From Candidatus Magasanikbacteria bacterium CG_4_10_14_0_2_um_filter_41_10 (GTDB lineage: Bacteria; Patescibacteriota; Patescibacteriia; Magasanikbacterales; UBA922), in NCBI GenBank assembly GCA_002792995.1, contig PFPJ01000010.1:1-18449 (forward strand): DNA of 18,449 bases. The letters run 5' to 3'. Under the pieces are notes generated by a model, which was not told the origin of the DNA, searched no databases, and saw nothing but the letters and a program-made list of their open reading frames with translations. Shown here one piece after another: positions 7,181 to 14,099 of this stretch; within the stretch, counting starts at the first letter, position 1, and every line of letters starts with the position of its first letter. A program made the position numbers and the translations under genes.

Positions 7181-8122
7181 ATGGATACAGAACATAAAAA
7201 ATTACCAAAATTGATAGTGATCCTCGGACCAACCGCTGCTGGAAAAACATCCTGGGGACTCTCACTCGCCAAAAAATATAATGGCGAAATTATTTCGGCA
7301 GATTCGAGACAGATATACAAAAAAATGGACATAGGAACCGCGAAACCAAAGGGGGAATGGAAAAGAAATGGACTCCGACGTTCGTATATGATAGATGACA
7401 TTGCGCATCATATTATCGATATTGTCGATCCTGGCAAACGCTTCAATGTTGCAGAATTTCGAGACAAAGCTGTGAAATATGTAAAATTGATCCGTAAAGG
7501 TGGACGAGTTCCTTTTGTAATAGGTGGTACCGGTTTGTATATTTCATCCCTCGTGGACAATTTGCATATTCCACGCATCGGTCCAAATAAAAAACTCCGA
7601 CAGAGTCTCGAAGAAAAATCGATGGAAGAGTTGCATGCTCTATTTGAACGGATGGATCCTGAGGGAGCAAAAACTATTGATAAATATAATAAGCGTCGTC
7701 TTCTTCGTGCACTTGAGGTGTGTATTCTTTCTGGTGAACCTTTTTCTATTCAGAAAAAAAAGGGGGAGCCATTGTTTAACGTGCTCCAAATAGGTATCAC
7801 TGTCCCGAGAGAAGAACTTTATGCGCGTATTGATACACGAGTGGATGATATGATCAAACAAGGGTTGGTAAAAGAAGTAGAACAACTGCTCAAACAAAAA
7901 TATTCATGGCAACTTCCGAGTATGAGTGGGGTAGGGTACAAACAGTTTCGTGGATATTTTGAAGAAGGAACCACTATTGATGCGTGTATTGCTCTTTTGA
8001 AACGAGATACTCGACGTTTTGCCAGACGACAACTTACGTGGTTCCGTCGTGATGATCGAATACAGTGGTGTTCAACTTTTGAAGAAGCAGAAACACTCGT
8101 AATTAATTTTCTTCGCGAGTAA
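7181..8122 (+). CDS. miaA: tRNA dimethylallyltransferase
   Basis: MiaA transfers an isopentenyl group from dimethylallyl diphosphate to A37 of tRNAs that read codons starting with U, which stabilises codon pairing. The 313-residue protein opens with LPKLIVILGPTAAGKT (P-loop). It then shows ISADSRQIYKKMDIGTAKP (substrate recognition and the catalytic Asp region), HHIIDIVDP, FVIGGTGLY and, near the C-terminus, MSGVGYKQ and RRFARRQLTWFRRD. All are family hallmarks at the usual spacing, and the length is normal. I chose the ATG at 7181 because the P-loop then falls where other MiaA proteins have it; a TTG at 7154 would add nine residues. Transcription probably starts near 7140. The next gene, starting at 8145, is unrelated. 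Confidence 0.96.
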   Translation: MDTEHKKLPKLIVILGPTAAGKTSWGLSLAKKYNGEIISADSRQIYKKMDIGTAKPKGEWKRNGLRRSYMIDDIAHHIIDIVDPGKRFNVAEFRDKAVKYVKLIRKGGRVPFVIGGTGLYISSLVDNLHIPRIGPNKKLRQSLEEKSMEELHALFERMDPEGAKTIDKYNKRRLLRALEVCILSGEPFSIQKKKGEPLFNVLQIGITVPREELYARIDTRVDDMIKQGLVKEVEQLLKQKYSWQLPSMSGVGYKQFRGYFEEGTTIDACIALLKRDTRRFARRQLTWFRRDDRIQWCSTFEEAETLVINFLRE

Positions 8123-8127
8123 AAAAG

Positions 8128-8136
8128 TGGTATAGT
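8128..8136 (+). promoter_or_regulatory. Extended -10 placed for a leaderless transcript
   Basis: TGGTATAGT starts 5 nt after the miaA stop. The -10 hexamer ends at 8136 and the ATG is at 8145, so the predicted start point (about 7 nt downstream) falls within one or two bases of the start codon. No Shine-Dalgarno is present. Confidence 0.65.
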
Positions 8137-8144
8137 AGAGATCT

Positions 8145-8810
8145 ATGCCAAGCAACCTTCCTTCACTCTTGGGACGAACGGGCATGAGCCATGCCTCTCC
8201 ACAAATAAGTGCACACGCACAAAATTTTGCGACCACAAAACTCAATCAGCAAAAAGAGCGTGACGCAGCGAGTGTCTCCATGGGACGAGTGATCCAAAAA
8301 AAAGAATATGGTGAATCAGGCGGACCTTCAACGTCCATTGATCATATTATTCAAGGTATACCAGGCCATGGAGATGCCTATGCTGGATATACCGATGAAG
8401 AACGGGATGAAATTCGGACAAGATTACGATATCAGCATATCCGTAAGATGAATCAAGAAAAGCAAGAAGCCGCGCTTGCTGAAGCGCAGGCGTCTGCCAA
8501 TCAACAAGACACTCTGCATATCAAGACTGGTACAACGCATAGTACTTCTGGATGGGGTGGTATGAAGAAGTCACTCAAAAAAGAGTTTAAAAAAGGAAAA
8601 CATACAGACTACAAAAATTTGTCATCATCAGACAAGAAGCACCTCGAAGACATTATCAAAGAGCATAGTGTCCATGGATCTATCGGAGGAAGTCACTCGT
8701 ACAGTACAAAAAAATCCATGGGGCAAGCCTCATGGAAAAAGTACAAAGAAGGACATATCACCAAAGAAGACTACAAAGATTTCAAACGCATTATTAGGAA
8801 GATGGATTGA
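8145..8810 (+). CDS. Unrecognised small basic protein with a duplicated C-terminal motif
   Basis: I do not recognise this 221-residue protein. It has no membrane helix or signal peptide. The first 60 residues are low in hydrophobics and probably disordered. The middle (about 64-120) has SIDHIIQGIPGHGDAYAGYT followed by a long charged helix rich in Glu, Arg and Ala. The C-terminal 80 residues are lysine-rich and hold two related motifs: SLKKEFKKGKHTDYKN with LEDIIKEH (143-174), and SWKKYKEGHITKEDYKDF with KRIIRK (196-219). The gene has its own extended -10 and is convergent with pyrF, leaving only 6 nt and no obvious terminator between them. Nucleic-acid binding is possible from the charge but is not shown. 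Confidence 0.7.
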   Translation: MPSNLPSLLGRTGMSHASPQISAHAQNFATTKLNQQKERDAASVSMGRVIQKKEYGESGGPSTSIDHIIQGIPGHGDAYAGYTDEERDEIRTRLRYQHIRKMNQEKQEAALAEAQASANQQDTLHIKTGTTHSTSGWGGMKKSLKKEFKKGKHTDYKNLSSSDKKHLEDIIKEHSVHGSIGGSHSYSTKKSMGQASWKKYKEGHITKEDYKDFKRIIRKMD

Positions 8811-8816
8811 TTTGGT

Positions 8817-9578
8817 TTATCTTGAAAGATACGCATCCCATCCAGCTTTTCTATATGCTTTTGCAGTCTCTACAGGATTTTCTGCTTCATAGATACCTCG
8901 CCCTACAATAATTACATCGCTTCCTTTTTCACCAATTACATACGTAGGTGAATTGTATTGTTGTCCGAGTGGGTCGCCTATGTCTCGCATCTTTACTCCA
9001 GGAGTCATGTGGATCATCCCTGGATTGTCTGAAAGTTTTTGTTGCAAAATAAAACCTATCACAAAGTCTTTGTATGTTTCTGCAAGTTCAATTGTTTTTT
9101 TTGTATACTCGCCCGTCGCGAGTGATCCTTTTGAACTCATTTCGGCGAGAAGAAGAAGTCCTCTTCCTTTTGTCATCCCGACATCACGAAGTCCTTCTAT
9201 GATACCTGGACCGGGCAACACATGTGCGTTTGTGATGTCTGCCCAATCGGCAATATGATAGATGCCATGTTGATATTGATGTTTGACGGTATTGCCAATG
9301 TCGGCAAATTTTCTGTCTTCAAAGAGAAGAAAATTGTGTTTTTCTGACAATCGTTGCAATTCGATAATGACAGTGTTATCAAAATCTTCGACAATATCAA
9401 TGTGTGTTTTGAAAATACAAATTTCAGGACCAATTGTATCGGCAAGGGTCAATAATTCATCTTTTGTGAGTACGTCTGCAGATACACACAAATTTGTTTG
9501 CTTTTCATCCATGAGATGAAATAGCCTTTTAGCTATTGTATTTGTTGTATATGTCGCACGATCAGTATACGAATGCAT
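8817..9578 (-). CDS. pyrF: Orotidine 5'-phosphate decarboxylase, eukaryotic UMPS/URA3 type
   Basis: This enzyme decarboxylates OMP to UMP, the last step of de novo UMP synthesis. The catalytic lysine and the D-x-K-x-x-D tetrad are present: K57, then D88, K90 and D93 in FEDRKFADIGNT. The phosphate-binding end is SDVIIVGRGIY (220-230). The sequence follows the eukaryotic enzymes rather than typical bacterial PyrF: ADITNAHVLPGPGIIEGL, AEMSSKGSLATGEYTK, DFVIGFI, MTPGVKM, LGQQYNSP and YRKAGWDAYLSR all have near-identical counterparts that I recall in human UMPS or yeast URA3. The length of 253 is close to the ODC domain of those proteins. It follows pyrE by 4 nt and is the last gene of the operon, convergent with the gene ending at 8810. 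Confidence 0.96.
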   Translation of the reverse strand: MHSYTDRATYTTNTIAKRLFHLMDEKQTNLCVSADVLTKDELLTLADTIGPEICIFKTHIDIVEDFDNTVIIELQRLSEKHNFLLFEDRKFADIGNTVKHQYQHGIYHIADWADITNAHVLPGPGIIEGLRDVGMTKGRGLLLLAEMSSKGSLATGEYTKKTIELAETYKDFVIGFILQQKLSDNPGMIHMTPGVKMRDIGDPLGQQYNSPTYVIGEKGSDVIIVGRGIYEAENPVETAKAYRKAGWDAYLSR

Positions 9579-9582
9579 AGTG

Positions 9583-10200
9583 TTATGTTTTTGAAGCTAA
9601 AAATGCTTTGCCGTGACCAATTGTGGTATTTATTGGAACACCTTGTGTACAGAGTAGACATTCATTTTCGGTATAGATTGGGATGTCTATCGAAGCAAGA
9701 GGAGTAAAGGGGACACCAAAGGTGTCTGGCGTAACCAGTGGATTTTTATTGACCATGACAGACGTGGCGATAACATTGCCACCATATTTTTTGACGGCAT
9801 CTATAACTTTTTGTAATGATCCACCGGTAGATGTGAGATCTTCCACCACGAGGACATTTTTTCCTGCCACGAGCTTGTCATAGCCACGTGTTAGTGTGAG
9901 TGTATCGTCTTTTTTTTCTGCATAAATACTTAGGATTTCTTTTTCCATGAGACGAGACAGGTGATGGGCGGTCCATTGAGACAAGATAATACCACCGAGT
10001 GCAGGCCCAGCGACGATATCGATAGGAAGGTGAGCATGTTTTTGGGCAAAAATTGCCCCAATTTCACTTACAACAGCTGTATGGGGGTAGAGGGCATCTT
10101 TATTGATATACGTGTCAAAATGGGCCCCAGAAGTCCCTACAAAGTGGCTGTGGTCGAGGACTGCTCCAACTTTTCGAAGTGTATCGAGTATATCTTGCAT
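9583..10200 (-). CDS. pyrE: Orotate phosphoribosyltransferase
   Basis: This enzyme joins orotate to PRPP to make OMP, the substrate of the following PyrF. The 205-residue protein has the PRPP-binding signature NVLVVEDLTSTGGSLQKVI (115-133), preceded by DIVAGPALGGIILSQ (61-75), which contacts substrate, and GAHFDTYINKDALYPH (25-40) near the N-terminus where orotate binds in the family. A C-terminal extension (about 165-205) contains two cysteines (ECLLCTQGVP). It starts 3 nt after pyrD stops and ends 4 nt before pyrF starts. The gene order pyrE-pyrF mirrors the domain order of eukaryotic UMP synthase, although here they are separate proteins and the PyrE itself does not look specially UMPS-like. 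Confidence 0.92.
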   Translation of the reverse strand: MQDILDTLRKVGAVLDHSHFVGTSGAHFDTYINKDALYPHTAVVSEIGAIFAQKHAHLPIDIVAGPALGGIILSQWTAHHLSRLMEKEILSIYAEKKDDTLTLTRGYDKLVAGKNVLVVEDLTSTGGSLQKVIDAVKKYGGNVIATSVMVNKNPLVTPDTFGVPFTPLASIDIPIYTENECLLCTQGVPINTTIGHGKAFLASKT

Positions 10201-10203
10201 ATA

Positions 10204-11304
10204 TTATGTATTGTGCCTGTCATGCCACCGCATGGCAAGATAGGGATCCCACATCATGCCCGTGGCACTCATGGCAATATCTGCTCCTGTTGAAAGATAG
10301 TCACCAAAATGTTCTGGCTTCACGACACCCCCAACACCAAGAAGTGTCAATCCAAGGTTTTCTTCATCAATGATGTGTCGAGCATGTTGGACAAATTCAA
10401 GACCATACGTGCGAATTGGACCACCGCAGATACCACTTGTTTCTCTCCCTGGACCGAGCGCTGGTTGTCCTTGTGCATTGACTACTTGTCTGCCTACTGT
10501 ATTGATACCACAGACACCACGGGCACCAGCTTTTGCGATAGCGGTGAGAACATTTTTTAGTTTTTCTTGATCTTCCAGATACCCCATTTTTATAATAAGG
10601 GGGACATCACCAATTTCTTTTACAATACGCGAGGCTATGTTTTTGGCGGCCTCTGGATTCATGTACAAACTTCCTTCTGTATGTTTCCCAACATTCGGAC
10701 AAGAAAAATTTGCTGTGATGACATCTGCGCCTGCTTCTTTTGCAAGCGCAGCTGTTTTTGCAAAATCTTCGACAAAGTTTTCGCCTGGACGTTGTGTCCC
10801 AACGACCGAAACATTAAGCACCTGCCCATCTGCAAGAGACGCTTTTGCATTTGCAATATCTTCGAGAAGATAGGTAGGGTCATAACAGCCCATACCAAAC
10901 GAATTTGTGACGGCGAGATGTTCCATGTCGTGTGGTTGCACCAGTGTTTGTCTTACGTGCTTCGCATCATGAGGAAGTGGTCCCTCGACATCAATATAGA
11001 TCATGTTTGGGATCGGATGTGTGTCATGTGCAGCACTTCGGATTGTTTTGTAGGTGAGGACATCAAATCCAAGTTTTGCAGCAAGAGCGATATACTTACT
11101 GTTCAAGAGTGGGCCCGCTGGAACACCGAGTGGACTCATGACGTTGTGACCCAAAAAATCAATCCATTTTTCTTTTGAGGGAATGATCCGTTCTGGAAAT
11201 TGACCATCAAAAAATGGTCCTTCTTCGGCATTTTCTGTATACGATTTTGTAATGTCGTAGATTGGAGGGTGCACTCCAAACCACTCTGGAATATGTGATG
11301 ACAT
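10204..11304 (-). CDS. pyrD: Dihydroorotate dehydrogenase, probably class 1
   Basis: This FMN enzyme oxidises dihydroorotate to orotate. The 366-residue protein has PLGVPAGPLLNSKYI (58-72), TYKTIRS (84-90), the active-site loop ANFSCPNVG (198-206), IIKMGY (237-242) and the phosphate-binding GVGGVVKPEHF (323-333) with STGAD (338-342). Cys202 occupies the position of the catalytic base that is Cys in class 1 and Ser in class 2 enzymes. No membrane-binding N-terminal extension is obvious, and no pyrK partner lies in the window, so the electron acceptor is unclear. The protein is longer than usual class 1 enzymes (about 310), mostly from the first 50 residues and an insert near 95-135. The ATG lies 10 nt after the argG stop. 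Confidence 0.92.
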   Translation of the reverse strand: MSSHIPEWFGVHPPIYDITKSYTENAEEGPFFDGQFPERIIPSKEKWIDFLGHNVMSPLGVPAGPLLNSKYIALAAKLGFDVLTYKTIRSAAHDTHPIPNMIYIDVEGPLPHDAKHVRQTLVQPHDMEHLAVTNSFGMGCYDPTYLLEDIANAKASLADGQVLNVSVVGTQRPGENFVEDFAKTAALAKEAGADVITANFSCPNVGKHTEGSLYMNPEAAKNIASRIVKEIGDVPLIIKMGYLEDQEKLKNVLTAIAKAGARGVCGINTVGRQVVNAQGQPALGPGRETSGICGGPIRTYGLEFVQHARHIIDEENLGLTLLGVGGVVKPEHFGDYLSTGADIAMSATGMMWDPYLAMRWHDRHNT

Positions 11305-11314
11305 GTGTTTTGAG

Positions 11315-12934
11315 TTATTGATGTTTTGCTTGTTTTATTTCTTCAGCAGTATGTATGGCGACATCTACATCTGTTACCACCGGAACATTCATTTTTACGG
11401 CCAATTCTCTGATTTTTTGTCCGTCTGTTTTTACCCCATTATTGTCATGTGGTGATGGAATGTTAATAACGAGATCAAAGCGTCGTTCTCGGAGAAGTGC
11501 TTCTATATTTGGTCGATGCCCTGAAGAAATTTTGTATACCAAATGATTTGGAATACTCTGTTCATCCATAAATTGGCTTGTATGTTCTGTCGCATATAGG
11601 ACACACCCAAGTTCTTTCAATGCTTTCATACTCTGCAATAATTTTTCTTTATTTTCTTGTCCCCCAACAGTAAAGAGGACATTCTTTTTTGTCTGTTTTG
11701 CCATTTTCATCTGGAGGGTGTGCAATTCAATAAAGCCTGGAGATGCATTTTGGTTGAACAAATCATTTTTGTTAAACGTTGCCAGTTTTTCATCAAACAG
11801 TGCATCTGGTGTTTTGAGGGCGACAACATCACAGTGTCCTTTGAATAACCGAAGAGTTACAGTGCCGTTTACTTTTTCGTTGAGTGTTTCAATAAATCCT
11901 GAGAGATCTTTCATAAGTGGTTCATACCACAGTCCAGCATAACACAGATACGCCCATTCTTGGTCCACTATTTCTTTGAATTTATTTTCTCGAAGCGTGC
12001 ACACATATTTTTCCAAATTTTTGTGTGCTTTGATAATGGTAAAGGCTGCGGGTTGTTCATACAAACCTCGTACTTTCAATCCTACAATACGATCTTCTAT
12101 ATGATGAATAAATCCGACGCCATGTTTTCCTGCTACACTGTTGAGTTTGATAATAAGATCTGCCAGTTTCATCCTTTCGCCATTCAGTGCAACGGGAAGT
12201 CCTTTGATAAATTCAATATGTACCAGTTCTTCTTGGTCTGGGGCATCCTTTGGTAAGGTTGTGATCTCCAAAATATTTTCAAGTGGTGGCACAAGTTCTG
12301 GATTTTCTATTTCTCCTCCTTCGCTGGTGACACCCCACATGTTGTCGTCATGAGAATAGGGTTTCTTTTTCGAATGATTGACTGGGATGCCGTGTTTTTC
12401 TGCGTATTCTATTTCTTCATCTCTTCCCATACCCCATTCTCGCACCGGTGCGATGACTTTCATGTCAGGATTGAGTGTGACAATGGTTCCTTCGATACGC
12501 ACTTGGTCGTTTCCTTTGCCCGTACATCCATGGGCAATAGTATCTGCTTTTTCTTGCTCAGCAATTTGCACGGCAATTTTTGCCAAGAGCGGTCGACCAA
12601 TAGGAGTGGAAAGATGATATTCTCCTTGGTAACTCGCATTTGCTTTGATACCACGAGCAATATATTTTTCTGCAAATTCATCTTTTGCATCTACGATGAT
12701 AGATTTGATAGCACCTAGGTCTAGTGCTTTTTGCTTGATGGCATCGAGGTCATCGGCAAGTTGTCCAATGTCTACACACACAGCAATCACTTCAGCTTTG
12801 TATGCGTCCTGAATCCACTTCAACATGACTGAGGTATCGAGTCCTCCTGAGTACAGAAGGACGACTTTTTTTACTTCGTCGATACTTTTTGGTTCGTAGC
12901 TGGCGATGTGTGTATATGAGGTTTGTTCATTCAT
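11315..12934 (-). CDS. argG: Argininosuccinate synthase fused to a CarB-type MGS domain
   Basis: ArgG joins citrulline and aspartate using ATP. Residues about 22-405 are a complete synthase, with the pyrophosphatase loop YSGGLDTS (28-35), STPIGRPLLAK (109-119), HGCTGKGNDQVR (135-146), REWGMGRDEEIEYA (165-178) and KPYSHDDNMWG (191-201). Residues 417-535 form an additional domain: NVLFTVGGQENKEKLL, LGCVLYATEHTSQF, PNIEALL, DLVINIPS, IRELAVKMNVPVVTD. This matches the methylglyoxal-synthase-like allosteric domain at the C-terminus of carbamoyl-phosphate synthase. T449, T452, K468 and N491 sit where the E. coli CarB domain binds IMP or UMP. Usual ArgG has 400-450 residues. It heads the pyrD-pyrE-pyrF operon. 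Fusion and families are clear; regulation by a nucleotide is inferred. Confidence 0.95.
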   Translation of the reverse strand: MNEQTSYTHIASYEPKSIDEVKKVVLLYSGGLDTSVMLKWIQDAYKAEVIAVCVDIGQLADDLDAIKQKALDLGAIKSIIVDAKDEFAEKYIARGIKANASYQGEYHLSTPIGRPLLAKIAVQIAEQEKADTIAHGCTGKGNDQVRIEGTIVTLNPDMKVIAPVREWGMGRDEEIEYAEKHGIPVNHSKKKPYSHDDNMWGVTSEGGEIENPELVPPLENILEITTLPKDAPDQEELVHIEFIKGLPVALNGERMKLADLIIKLNSVAGKHGVGFIHHIEDRIVGLKVRGLYEQPAAFTIIKAHKNLEKYVCTLRENKFKEIVDQEWAYLCYAGLWYEPLMKDLSGFIETLNEKVNGTVTLRLFKGHCDVVALKTPDALFDEKLATFNKNDLFNQNASPGFIELHTLQMKMAKQTKKNVLFTVGGQENKEKLLQSMKALKELGCVLYATEHTSQFMDEQSIPNHLVYKISSGHRPNIEALLRERRFDLVINIPSPHDNNGVKTDGQKIRELAVKMNVPVVTDVDVAIHTAEEIKQAKHQ

Positions 12935-12944
12935 ACTTGAAAAA

Positions 12945-12950
12945 ATAATA
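12945..12950 (-). promoter_or_regulatory. Possible -10 of the argG-pyr operon
   Basis: TATTAT on the minus strand ends 10 nt before the argG ATG, predicting a leader of about 3 nt. No good -35 is visible. The adjacent AT-rich stretch 12941-12973 repeats TAAGTAATA twice and carries nothing else I recognise. Confidence 0.4.
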
Positions 12951-12976
12951 AGTAATACGTTGATAAGTAATAGGAA

Positions 12977-13951
12977 TTATGTTCTCTCGAGTATCTTTCG
13001 TCCATTAACTGTACAAATATCTACCACAGCATCGAAATCATAAAATCGACAGGCTTCCATAAGCATCCGTGTTTCTACCCACATATCTGCATCGACAAAC
13101 GGAAGATAAAAGTCACTAATATCGTCAACACCCAGTCCTACTAATACGCCATGTTCAAGCATCTCCGGAATATTTGCTATCGAATTGTGAACATTGGCTA
13201 TTTTCGTATCATGTTGTGGCATACTGATCGCGGCCGAAGGACAGACGACGACAGCGATACCCAGATCTGCCATTTTTTTATAGATGGTTGTTCTGTACTC
13301 TTTTGGTTGAGCTGAAATGGAGATTGCATGCACAACAGTTACTCTTCCTTCATACCCATATTTTTGGGTGTAGTAGATCACTTTTTCGGTATCTCGTTCA
13401 TAGGGATTATTTTCTTGATCGATATGTATATGGATTGGTTTGTTAAGATTTTTTGCTATAGAAAAAAGTGTATCAAAGCTTTTATTGTCATACGGTCTAT
13501 CGAACGAAGGAAGCCCCCCTGCGATATCTGCTTTTTCGGTAATTGCCTCATACAATGCTATCGCATCGGGATCAAGCAGTCCTCCGAGTGGTTGCGTCGC
13601 TGTTATTAATCGAATGTGCTGTTTATATTTTTCTTGCATTTTTCTCGCTGCGTCTATTGCTTTATGGCCTGTTACATCATATGCATCTATAAAGCTTTGT
13701 GTCATACGAACACCTTGGCGATAAAATAGGCGGAGGGCTTCAGTAATCCTTTTTTCTACATCTTGCTGCGTATCATGTTGTTTTATGTTATCGCTCATGC
13801 GCCATTTTTGTTCCATCATAACCATGGATTCTGAAAGGTTTTCTTTTGTAATATAAAAAGATTTGTCTATGTGTGCATGACAATTTACAAATCCGCCCTT
13901 TTCTTTTATTGCGTCAAGCATTTGTGATTTGAGGTCCCAGGGGTCGTACAT
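12977..13951 (-). CDS. Cytosine-deaminase-like amidohydrolase
   Basis: A TIM-barrel metal hydrolase of the amidohydrolase superfamily. Metal-binding motifs appear in order: HAHID (25-29), HIHIDQE (about 173-179), VVHAIS (about 199-204), and the Asp in GLGVDDISDFYLP (about 270-282). The pattern, including an Asp followed by a substrate-entry loop and EMLEHGVLVGLG, is closest to cytosine deaminase CodA. In CodA the second His is followed by CDE, with the Glu acting in catalysis; here the order is IDQE, so the acid is shifted or replaced. At 324 residues it is about 100 shorter than CodA and lacks the flanking beta-sandwich domain. It lies upstream of the argG-pyr operon on the same strand, which fits pyrimidine salvage, but the substrate is unknown. 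An alternative start is the ATG at 13921. Confidence 0.75.
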   Translation of the reverse strand: MYDPWDLKSQMLDAIKEKGGFVNCHAHIDKSFYITKENLSESMVMMEQKWRMSDNIKQHDTQQDVEKRITEALRLFYRQGVRMTQSFIDAYDVTGHKAIDAARKMQEKYKQHIRLITATQPLGGLLDPDAIALYEAITEKADIAGGLPSFDRPYDNKSFDTLFSIAKNLNKPIHIHIDQENNPYERDTEKVIYYTQKYGYEGRVTVVHAISISAQPKEYRTTIYKKMADLGIAVVVCPSAAISMPQHDTKIANVHNSIANIPEMLEHGVLVGLGVDDISDFYLPFVDADMWVETRMLMEACRFYDFDAVVDICTVNGRKILERT

Positions 13952-13956
13952 AGTTT

Positions 13957-13989
13957 AAAAAAAAAGACCACTCAATGGTTGAGTGGTCT
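13957..13989 (-). terminator. Strong intrinsic terminator abutting the amidohydrolase start
   Basis: An 11-bp perfect stem, AGACCACTCAA (13965-13975) with TTGAGTGGTCT (13979-13989) and loop TGG. On the minus strand eight T follow (13964-13957). The T-run ends 5 nt before the amidohydrolase ATG at 13951 and 110 nt after the gatB stop. It could end the gatB transcript or act as an attenuator. Confidence 0.9.
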
Positions 13990-14099
13990 GTTGTTTTCAG
14001 ATTGTTGGTCTCCTTTGCATTGTGCCACAATTGCGGTGAATCTATACATACTTCACATACTCTATCATGGCTTTTGAATCATGACAAGTGGATTGTTTT

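Noticed and set aside
8811..8816. Terminator between the small basic protein gene and pyrF
   Set aside because: Only 6 nt separate the two convergent stops, and I find no hairpin with a T-run there on either strand.
10567..11178. 203-codon open frame on the plus strand opposite pyrD
   Set aside because: Cys- and Phe-rich translation with no domain, fully overlapping a clear pyrD; an antisense shadow.
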